Source of the DNA: an uncultured Clostridia bacterium
GTDB taxonomy: Bacteria > Bacillota > Clostridia > Oscillospirales > Ruminococcaceae
Assembly (NCBI GenBank): GCA_947175655.1
Contig: CAMWNQ010000002.1
Location: 1 to 40,330, forward strand
Direction: 5' to 3'
Length of the DNA: 40,330 nt
In this document: positions 16,824 to 23,774 of the stretch, one piece after another
How positions within the stretch are numbered: the stretch's first letter is position 1
How the letters are laid out: the number at the start of each line of letters is the position of its first letter
Position numbers and translations under genes: made by a program
Notes under the pieces: model-generated
The model's input: the letters and a program-made list of their open reading frames with translations, nothing else
What the model was told of the DNA's origin: nothing
The model's database searches: none

Positions 16824-18172
16824 TATTTCAAATGCTCCTTTATTTTATCAGCGATTTCATTAGCTATAACAGTTATATTGTCGATATTTTCACCTTCAAT
16901 CATAACTCTTACAAGAGGTTCTGTGCCACTTTCACGCACAAGAATTCTACCGCTTTCCCCAAGTAAATTTTCATTTTTTTCAATAACGGATTTTACATCA
17001 CTATAATTTTTCCATTCAGCCTTTACTTTAGGAGTAACCTTAACATTTACCATAACTTGTGGGAAAGATGTCATAACATCTGCAAGTTCGCTCATTTTCT
17101 TTCCAGAATTTCTTAATATTTCAAGTACCTTTACGCCTGAAAGCTGACCGTCACCAGTAGTGGCATCATCAAGGAATATAATATGACCACTCTGTTCACC
17201 TCCTATATTGTAATCGCCTTCAAGCATCTTTTCAAGAACATATCTGTCGCCAACATTTGCAGTGATTATATTTATATCATTTTCCTTGGCAAACTTTGAA
17301 AATCCTATATTAGTCATAACAGTAACAACTGCTGAATTATTCTTAAGCTTTCCCTGCTCCTTATATGCCTTTGAACATATTGCAATAAGCTTATCACCGT
17401 CAACAAGTTCACCGTTTTCATCTACAGCAAGGCATCTGTCAGCATCTCCGTCAAAAGCAAGACCAATATCTGCACCCGTTTCCCTTACATAGTTTTGAAG
17501 TCCGCTGATATAAGTAGAACCGCAGTTTTTATTTATGTTAGTACCATCTGGCTGACAGTTAATATAGATACAATCAGCATCAATTCCGCCGAATATCTTC
17601 TTTGCAGTTGAAGATGATGAACCGTTTGCACAGTCAACCACAACTTTAATTCCCTTAAAACTTCCTTTTACAGTTGATTTGATATGTTCTATGTATTCTT
17701 CGGCATCATTTTCACAATGAAAAATTCTGCCTATATCCGTATGTGATTTCAATTCTATTTCTTCAGGATTATCCAAAATAAGACGTTCAATTTCTGCTTC
17801 CGTATCATCTGAAAGCTTATAACCTGTAGATGAAAAAAGTTTTATACCATTATATTCAACACTGTTATGAGATGCAGAAATCATTACACCTGCATCAGCC
17901 TTTTTCTCTTTTACAAGAAAAGATACTGCCGGAGTAGGTACAACACCCAATATTTTAGCATCAGCACCAACAGAGCATATTCCCGCACACAATGCAGATT
18001 CAAGTACATCCGATGAAATTCTTGTATCTTTTCCTATCAATATTACTGGCTTATGATTTGTAGTTTTACTTAATACAAGTGCTGCCGCACGTCCTATCTG
18101 CATAGCTAATTCACAGGTAAGTTCTGTTATTGCTATTCCTCTAGCACCGTCTGTTCCAAAAAGTCTGCCCAT
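16823..18172 (-). CDS. glmM: Phosphoglucosamine mutase GlmM
   Basis: A 449-residue enzyme that converts glucosamine-6-phosphate to glucosamine-1-phosphate, a step to UDP-GlcNAc for peptidoglycan and glycans. It starts GRLFGTDGARGIA, the family hallmark. The phosphorylated serine is Ser101 in ISASHN; the following residues are SVEYNGIK where PxxDNGIK is common. Metal binding is by DGDADR, and the sugar-binding loop is GGEQSGH. The phosphate-binding RESGTEPLVRVM lies near the C-terminus. The ATG has AAGGAG upstream. It is located between ruvB and the YwqG-like gene. Confidence 0.96.
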   Translation of the reverse strand: MGRLFGTDGARGIAITELTCELAMQIGRAAALVLSKTTNHKPVILIGKDTRISSDVLESALCAGICSVGADAKILGVVPTPAVSFLVKEKKADAGVMISASHNSVEYNGIKLFSSTGYKLSDDTEAEIERLILDNPEEIELKSHTDIGRIFHCENDAEEYIEHIKSTVKGSFKGIKVVVDCANGSSSSTAKKIFGGIDADCIYINCQPDGTNINKNCGSTYISGLQNYVRETGADIGLAFDGDADRCLAVDENGELVDGDKLIAICSKAYKEQGKLKNNSAVVTVMTNIGFSKFAKENDINIITANVGDRYVLEKMLEGDYNIGGEQSGHIIFLDDATTGDGQLSGVKVLEILRNSGKKMSELADVMTSFPQVMVNVKVTPKVKAEWKNYSDVKSVIEKNENLLGESGRILVRESGTEPLVRVMIEGENIDNITVIANEIADKIKEHLK

Positions 18173-18205
18173 TATAAAAAATCTCCTTTATAAAAATATA
18201 TGATA

Positions 18206-19264
18206 TCAAATTTTTGACTGTCCACTGTTTCCCGAATTATTATTATCAGGTACTGCAAAGCCAAGATGTTTGTAAGCAAGATTTGTAGCACATCTTCCCC
18301 TTGGAGTTCTTCCGAGGAATCCTAACTGCATAAGAAAAGGTTCACAGACATCTTCAAGTGTCACAGATTCTTCTCCCAATGCAGAAGCAAGTGTTTCCAA
18401 TCCTACTGGGCCACCATTATACCCTTTAATAATCATTTCAAGTACACGTCTGTCAAGGCTATCAAGTCCCAGCTTATCTATTTCAAGACGACTTAAAGCT
18501 ATAGAGGCTATTTCCTGATTTATTTCACCATTACCCATAACATCAGCAAAATCCCTTACTCTTTTAAGAAGTCTGTTTGCAATACGTGGTGTACCTCTTG
18601 CACGACCTGCAATTTCCCTTGCACCGTCTGCTGTACAAGGTATTCCTAAAATCATTGCACTTCTTCTTATAATATCGGTAAGTTGTTCAGGAGAATACAG
18701 TTCAAGACGTTGTATAACTCCGAATCTGTCTCTTAAAGGTGATGAAAGCTGACCGGCTCTTGTTGTAGCACCAATAAGAGTAAAGGGACGCAAATCCATT
18801 CTTATTGAACGTGCTGAAGGACCTTTGCCAAGAATAATATCAATGACCCTGTCTTCAAGTGCAGGATAGAGTATTTCTTCAACAGCTCTTGAAAGTCTGT
18901 GAATTTCATCTATAAATAATACATCATTATCATTCAAACTGGTAAGGAGGGATGCCAAATCCCCTGGTTTTTCAATTGCAGGCCCTGTTGTTATTCTGAG
19001 ATTAACGCCCATTTCGTGAGCAATTATTGCTGAAAGCGTTGTTTTTCCAAGTCCCGGAGGACCATATAAAAGAACGTGGTCAAGAGGTTCATTTCTTCTT
19101 CTTGCAGCCTCTATATATATAGCAAGATTTTCTTTTACTTTATTCTGACCTATATATTCATTAAGAGTCTGTGGACGTAGACTTATTTCAATATCGGCAT
19201 CTTCAGATGTATTTTCAGAAGATACTATTCTTGGAGCAAACTGCATATCATCTGTTTCAATCAA
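18206..19264 (-). CDS. ruvB: Holliday junction branch-migration helicase RuvB
   Basis: A 352-residue AAA+ motor that drives Holliday junction migration with RuvA. Walker A is GPPGLGKT (68-75), Walker B is LFIDEIHR (116-123), and the sensor region has GATTRAG followed by RDRFG. A C-terminal winged-helix domain ends LGFLGRTPRGRCAT. The start is TTG at 19264 with AAGGAGG 9 nt upstream; the first in-frame ATG is six codons later and has no ribosome site. It is separated from ruvA by the SseB-like and GIY-YIG genes. Confidence 0.96.
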   Translation of the reverse strand: MIETDDMQFAPRIVSSENTSEDADIEISLRPQTLNEYIGQNKVKENLAIYIEAARRRNEPLDHVLLYGPPGLGKTTLSAIIAHEMGVNLRITTGPAIEKPGDLASLLTSLNDNDVLFIDEIHRLSRAVEEILYPALEDRVIDIILGKGPSARSIRMDLRPFTLIGATTRAGQLSSPLRDRFGVIQRLELYSPEQLTDIIRRSAMILGIPCTADGAREIAGRARGTPRIANRLLKRVRDFADVMGNGEINQEIASIALSRLEIDKLGLDSLDRRVLEMIIKGYNGGPVGLETLASALGEESVTLEDVCEPFLMQLGFLGRTPRGRCATNLAYKHLGFAVPDNNNSGNSGQSKI

Positions 19265-19305
19265 AAGGATTCTCCTCCTTTATATTAAATCTTTATTTCA
19301 GATTA

Positions 19306-20037
19306 TTATTTTTCAAAATATCGTTTTTTGCGTATATAGAAAGGTTCAAATTTCTCAACAGCCTTTTTAGCTATCTTCTGTTCATAACTCAAAAAACAAA
19401 GATGCTCATTGCTTTTAACGGATTTTGAAAGACACTTTGAAAGAGGAACAAAAAGTTTTCTTGTACTTCCAATCATATCAATTATAAGAAGTATCTGAGG
19501 TCTTTCACTGCCCTTCATCATTTCCATTATGTAGGCTCTGTCAACATTCGGCTGTTTTGCAAGAAATTTAGATGCAGCTCTTGTGATATGGTCAACATTA
19601 TGACTCGGAGGACGATAAGAAATAGTATCTGCTTCATTATATGATATTGCCTTTATTTTAAGATGCTGGGCAATCATAAGAATACTTTTTATTTCCTGTG
19701 ATGAAAATTCCTTTCCATATGAGTTAGGATTAAGAACTGCTGATACGGATTGTATAAGGTCAAAAAATCTCAGGCAATTCATTTTATAACATTCAACATA
19801 TCTTTTTGCAAACTGCTGTAATGCTCTGAAACTTGTAAAAAAAGGTATAAACATTTCTCCGTCAGGATTATGGGTAGTAATTAATTCAAGCTGTATTCCG
19901 TCATCTTCTTTGCCTCTTTCCTGTTTAACCGGATATCTGCATATTACATATATATCACTTTTTATAAGAGTCTGTAAGAAGACTGCACGCTTAGAAGGGT
20001 CAGTAATAGCCTGTTTAAGTAATTCGTCTAAATTCAT
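19306..20037 (-). CDS. SseB-like protein
   Basis: A 243-residue soluble protein with two domains. The N-terminal half (about 1-125) includes DGEMFIPFFTSFRALQQFA, the pattern of the SseB N-terminal domain; the C-terminal half has VDRAYIMEMMKGSERPQILLIIDM, similar to the SseB C-terminal domain. SseB was named for enhanced serine sensitivity in E. coli and its biochemical role is unknown. The ATG is preceded by AGAGAGG. It sits between the GIY-YIG gene and ruvB. It may have been part of the ancestral ruvA-ruvB stretch before the insertion. Confidence 0.6.
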   Translation of the reverse strand: MNLDELLKQAITDPSKRAVFLQTLIKSDIYVICRYPVKQERGKEDDGIQLELITTHNPDGEMFIPFFTSFRALQQFAKRYVECYKMNCLRFFDLIQSVSAVLNPNSYGKEFSSQEIKSILMIAQHLKIKAISYNEADTISYRPPSHNVDHITRAASKFLAKQPNVDRAYIMEMMKGSERPQILLIIDMIGSTRKLFVPLSKCLSKSVKSNEHLCFLSYEQKIAKKAVEKFEPFYIRKKRYFEK

Positions 20038-20165
20038 AAAAACAACCTCTCTTTCACTAATTTTAAAACATCATTATTTATATCCTAATTCACTTTCGTG
20101 TTCCCGATGTATAATCTCATTTATAATGTAAGTGTTTATTCGACCGTGTTTCTTGTTAGTTGCAC

Positions 20166-21062
20166 TTACGCTTTTGTACTCTCAAATTTCCCAAAAGTTA
20201 CTCCTTGTTCAGTAGTCCATTCAATATTTCCATTTGATGAACGTCCTAAAACAAAACATGCTGCTCCAGATGGTGTTTTAAATGGCACATTCTTTAGAAG
20301 TGTCATATGTTCATCAATGATCCCTTTATATTTTTCTCTTGCGTTTAATGCACTATCAGGACAAGATGGCACTAAATCTCTACTAATAATACTTCCAGAT
20401 AAAATGATAAATCCATCTGCTGTCTGCACAGCACGTGCATTAGCTCCTCGTTTTTTAATGTAAAACACGATATTTGCCGATGATGCCGAATCTTTTTTAC
20501 TGCCATCATCTATGCTTGATTCTGTAGCTATAAGCGGTTCAAACACTTTATGTCCCAGCACACCCATAATAATTTTTACATACTCTATAAACTCTTCAAG
20601 TTCACTTTCTTTCTCCTCTGTAACATTACCCTGTGTTGGTTCGTTACTATTTTTTACAATATACCGATGAGCGTCCGTTGCCATTGTACAAAACCTATTT
20701 TCGAGATAACTAATCTCAGTTGGGCCAAATGAATTGTTTGAGGTTGTGAATACAACTGCTTCAGACCAGTAATCTTTGTCTGGGTTCTTTCTGTGCTCTT
20801 TCAAACGATATAAAATGCCTTCTCCATTTTTCCGAGCACCTGCTTGACCAATATAGATTACTTGCTCTGATGTTTCATCCGATACACCAAACAAAAAATA
20901 TATCCCACTTTGTTTCAAATCATTCCGCTCTTTGCATAAATCTAGATCAACTCTGGGAATACGATATGCAATACCAGTCCAATTTGCCAATGTGCATTTT
21001 ATTCTACCATTAGCTGTTCCATCCATCAGGAAGATGTTTATGTTCTTACCATGCGTAGCCAC
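20166..21062 (-). CDS. GIY-YIG nuclease-like protein with C-terminal DUF4357
   Basis: A 298-residue protein. The N-terminal half contains a GIY-YIG domain: GIY at residues 53-55, YIG at 70-72 in VIYIGQAG, an Arg in LYRLKEH (86), and an acidic TEISYLENRF segment (about 115-124) where the metal-binding Glu is expected. These residues suggest an active metal-dependent nuclease fold. The C-terminal part (about 185-298) matches DUF4357, including RGANARAVQTADGFIILSGS and NVPFKTPSGAACFVLGRSSNG. Such proteins are often solitary, mobile or defence-linked genes of unknown function. The start is GTG with a strong AGAGGAGG site. It interrupts the ruvA-sseB-ruvB stretch, has its own promoter, and lies in 128-nt and 142-nt flanks unlike the tight spacing elsewhere. 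Confidence 0.85.
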   Translation of the reverse strand: MATHGKNINIFLMDGTANGRIKCTLANWTGIAYRIPRVDLDLCKERNDLKQSGIYFLFGVSDETSEQVIYIGQAGARKNGEGILYRLKEHRKNPDKDYWSEAVVFTTSNNSFGPTEISYLENRFCTMATDAHRYIVKNSNEPTQGNVTEEKESELEEFIEYVKIIMGVLGHKVFEPLIATESSIDDGSKKDSASSANIVFYIKKRGANARAVQTADGFIILSGSIISRDLVPSCPDSALNAREKYKGIIDEHMTLLKNVPFKTPSGAACFVLGRSSNGNIEWTTEQGVTFGKFESTKA

Positions 21063-21090
21063 CTGCTTGCCTCCTCTACTATTTTATATA

Positions 21091-21119
21091 ATTATATCTT
21101 CTAATGTCGTTGTTTGCAA
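21091..21119 (-). promoter_or_regulatory. Promoter of the GIY-YIG gene
   Basis: On the minus strand TTGCAA (21114-21119) is followed after exactly 17 bp by a perfect TATAAT (21091-21096). The GTG start lies about 29 bp further. A dedicated promoter inside the ruv series supports independent expression of this gene. Confidence 0.65.
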
Positions 21120-21204
21120 TGCGCCTTATAAAATCACTATAATAACTCATTGCCTATTATAACTATTCATTGTATTTACTGTAAACACGAAATCGAATTG
21201 AGAC

Positions 21205-21813
21205 TTATTTATTAAAAGCCATAATTCTTAAAGTTTCTCTGATAAATCCAGCAGTATCAAGATTATCGTCAAGCTTGGCAAGTACAGGCATAACTTCTAC
21301 CTGACTATATCCCAGAACCAGAAGACCTTCAAGCGCTTCTGAACGTGCTGATGACTGAACCGCATTTCCTGAAACTGTATTGCCTGAATCCGAAAAAGTA
21401 AAATCGGAATTGTTAGCAGTAATTTTATCTTTAAGTTCTAGAACTATTCTTTGTGCAGTCTTGCTTCCTATTCCTTTTGTTTTCGTAATCATCTTGCTGT
21501 CACCAGAAGCCACAGCCATAGCAAACTGTTCAGGAGTAAAATCTGAAAGTATTGAAAGTCCTGCCTTTGCGCCAACTCCTGATACTGATGTAAGCATTTT
21601 AAAACAATTAAGTTCCTGTTTCGTAAAAAATCCGAAAAGTTCAACTGCATTTTCGTGGACGCTCATAATTGTATATAATATATTATCTTTTCCGCATTCA
21701 AGATTTGAAAGCGTATTGAGAGTAGTACGGCAGGCATATCCGACACCACCGCATTCTATAACAGCAAAATCTTTTTCTTTTAATGTAATTTTGCCTCTGA
21801 GACTGTAAATCAT
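21205..21813 (-). CDS. ruvA: Holliday junction DNA-binding protein RuvA
   Basis: A 202-residue protein that binds the four-way junction and loads RuvB. The N-terminal OB fold begins MIYSLRGKITLKEKDFAVIECGGVGY. The helix-hairpin-helix region contains LTSVSGVGAKAGLSIL and ITKTKGIGSKTAQRIVLELKDK. The C-terminal RuvB-contacting domain (about 150-202) includes EALEGLLVLGYSQVEV. The ATG has GGGAG upstream. It follows ruvC with a 29-nt gap or so, and the next gene downstream is the inserted GIY-YIG gene. Confidence 0.96.
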   Translation of the reverse strand: MIYSLRGKITLKEKDFAVIECGGVGYACRTTLNTLSNLECGKDNILYTIMSVHENAVELFGFFTKQELNCFKMLTSVSGVGAKAGLSILSDFTPEQFAMAVASGDSKMITKTKGIGSKTAQRIVLELKDKITANNSDFTFSDSGNTVSGNAVQSSARSEALEGLLVLGYSQVEVMPVLAKLDDNLDTAGFIRETLRIMAFNK

Positions 21814-21851
21814 ACTAAAAAAATCTCCCTAAAATATTTTAATTTATAATA

Positions 21852-22343
21852 TTACAAAAATCTTATCGTATGCCCATGACATATCGCAATAGCAAGAGCA
21901 TCGGCAGCATCATCAGGTTTCGGAATATTTTCAAATTTAAGAATCTGACGTGTCATCTCCATAACCTGACGCTTTTCTGCCTTTCCATAACCTACTACTG
22001 ACATCTTAACCTGAAGAGGAGTATATTCAGCAATAGGTATATTTCTGATTGCAGCCGAAAGCATAACAACACCTCTTGCCTGTGCAACATCTATGGCTGT
22101 TTTCTGATTTGTAGTAAAAAAAAGACGTTCAACAGCTACATAATCAGGTTTAAACTTATCAAAAATAAACTCTATATCTTCGTGGATAATTCTGAGACGC
22201 TGATAAAATTCAGTACCTGCCTCCGTAGTTACTGCACCATATTCAACAGGGGTAAACTCAAAGCCATTATAATCAAGAACACCAAAACCTACTATTGCAT
22301 ATCCAGGGTCAATCCCGAGTATCCTTATATTTTTTTTTATCAA
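21852..22343 (-). CDS. ruvC: Crossover junction endodeoxyribonuclease RuvC
   Basis: A 163-residue resolvase that cuts Holliday junctions. The four acidic catalytic residues are visible: Asp in ILGIDPG, Glu in VAVERLFF, and two Asp in PDDAADALAIAICHGH. YGKAEKRQV is also typical. No ATG lies near the N-terminus. A TTG at 22343 (LIKKNIRILGIDPG) has AAAGG 11 nt upstream and gives the usual start; a TTG at 22367 would add eight residues but has no ribosome site. It is the first gene of the minus-strand series. Confidence 0.93.
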   Translation of the reverse strand: MIKKNIRILGIDPGYAIVGFGVLDYNGFEFTPVEYGAVTTEAGTEFYQRLRIIHEDIEFIFDKFKPDYVAVERLFFTTNQKTAIDVAQARGVVMLSAAIRNIPIAEYTPLQVKMSVVGYGKAEKRQVMEMTRQILKFENIPKPDDAADALAIAICHGHTIRFL

Positions 22344-22639
22344 ATTTTCAGCAACCTTTAATTTCAATTAATATCATATTCACACAAATCAATTTTTTAT
22401 ATCAGACTTTTCATAAAACTGTTCAGTTAACGTACTTTCTTGCTATTCAAAATAAAGAGAAAATAACAAAACAGGTTTGTTGATTGGATTTTCAAAATTG
22501 ATTTTTCTGTATCGTATTACTATTTATTATAACATAACTCTTTTATTAATTGCAATATATTTATATCTTTTTATTGCAATTTTACAAAAAACCTGATAAA
22601 ATATATATTATAATTATTATTTGGAAAAGAGGATTTTTT
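22344..22639. other. Divergent intergenic region between ruvC and pheA
   Basis: The gap holds start signals for both directions. For the minus strand a weak candidate is TGAACA, 18 bp, TATAAA near 22400-22435. For the plus strand a better promoter lies at 22574-22602. Two copies of the palindrome ATTGCAAT (22549-22556 and 22573-22580) are present. No T-box or riboswitch was recognised. Confidence 0.5.
22574..22602 (+). promoter_or_regulatory. Promoter of the pheA-metH operon
   Basis: TTGCAA (22574-22579), a 17-bp spacer and TAAAAT (22597-22602) form a plausible sigma-A promoter, 38 nt before the pheA start. The -35 lies inside the second ATTGCAAT palindrome. Confidence 0.6.
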
Positions 22640-23749
22640 ATGGATTTAAATGAACTCCGCAATAATATTGACTGTATTGACAGTCAGATACTTGATTTAT
22701 TTGAAAAACGAATGGAACTCTGTAAAAATGTTGCTATATATAAAAAGGAAAACAATCTTCCTGTTTTTCAGAAAGAGAGAGAATTTAAAATAATAGAGAA
22801 AATAAGAGATAAGACAAGCAATCCCGATTTAAAAGACGGTGCATCTGCACTTTTCACATCAATTATGGATATAAGCAAATATCTCCAGCAACAGGAAATT
22901 ATGAAAGATGAAGAAAATATAAAATTCAAGTCTATTCAAAATCTTGACGATGCTAAAAGGATAGGATGTCAGGGAACTTCCGGAGCAAATTCTGAAACTG
23001 CTGCATTTATGATTTTTAAAGACAAGCCCGTAACATTCTATCAGACTTTTGAAGATGTATTTAAAGCTGTTGAAGATGGCAAAGTAGACTATGGAATTAT
23101 TCCAGTACAAAATTCTACAGCTGGTTCAGTAACTCCAGCATATGACCTTATGAAAAAATACAATTTTCACATAGTGCGTTCTGTATGCGTTGAGATAACA
23201 AACTGTCTTGCAGTAAAAAAAGACATAGATATTAAAGATATAAAAGGCGTATATTCTCATCCTCAGGCACTTTCACAATGTTCCGATTTCCTTGAAAAAA
23301 ATAATCTTAAAGCACAGCAATACGGAAATACTGCTACTGCTGCAAAATTTGTTGCTGAAAGCGATGAAGATTTAGCAGTTATATGTTCAGAAGACTGTGC
23401 AAAAAATTTGGGATTAAAAATTCTTGCATGCGGAATTTCTAACTTTGTTCCCAATTATACACAATTCATATGCATATCAAAGGATTTTAAAGTTTTGCCT
23501 TATGCAGATACCATTTCAGTAATGCTCAATATTCCAAATACTACCGGAAGTCTCTATAGACTTCTTTCAAAATTTTTAACAGGTGGTATGAATCTTGACA
23601 GAATTGAAAGCCGTCCGATAAAAAATGGAAGTTTTGATGTAACATTCTATCTTAATTTCAAGGGAAATATTTATGATAAAAACGTTCAGAATCTTATAAA
23701 AGGGCTGGAAGATGAACTTGAATATTTCAAATTGCTTGGTGCATATTAA
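22640..23749 (+). CDS. pheA: Bifunctional chorismate mutase / prephenate dehydratase
   Basis: A 369-residue enzyme making phenylpyruvate from chorismate. Residues 1-90 are an AroQ chorismate mutase with Arg7, Arg24, Lys35 and Arg47 in the catalytic pattern. Residues 105-285 are the prephenate dehydratase, with IIPVQNSTAGSV and VYSHPQALSQC; the usual TRF catalytic triplet reads TQF (274-276). Residues 290-369 are an ACT domain with GSLYRLL and ESRP, the phenylalanine-binding motifs, so feedback inhibition by Phe is likely. The ATG at 22640 is used; the frame extends upstream to 22550 but GAGG lies just before 22640 and the AroQ domain begins there. The metH gene follows after 25 nt and is probably cotranscribed. 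Confidence 0.93.
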   Translation: MDLNELRNNIDCIDSQILDLFEKRMELCKNVAIYKKENNLPVFQKEREFKIIEKIRDKTSNPDLKDGASALFTSIMDISKYLQQQEIMKDEENIKFKSIQNLDDAKRIGCQGTSGANSETAAFMIFKDKPVTFYQTFEDVFKAVEDGKVDYGIIPVQNSTAGSVTPAYDLMKKYNFHIVRSVCVEITNCLAVKKDIDIKDIKGVYSHPQALSQCSDFLEKNNLKAQQYGNTATAAKFVAESDEDLAVICSEDCAKNLGLKILACGISNFVPNYTQFICISKDFKVLPYADTISVMLNIPNTTGSLYRLLSKFLTGGMNLDRIESRPIKNGSFDVTFYLNFKGNIYDKNVQNLIKGLEDELEYFKLLGAY

Positions 23750-23774
23750 TAAATAAAAGGAAGTTTTTAATAAA

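Noticed and set aside
20128..20169. GTAAGTG / CACTTAC inverted repeat after the GIY-YIG gene as a terminator
   Set aside because: The stem is only 7 bp with a 28-nt loop and no T-run follows on the minus strand.
22368..22639. T-box or riboswitch upstream of pheA-metH
   Set aside because: No T-box sequence, B12 box or SAM-type conserved core was seen, and the leader after the promoter is only about 30 nt.
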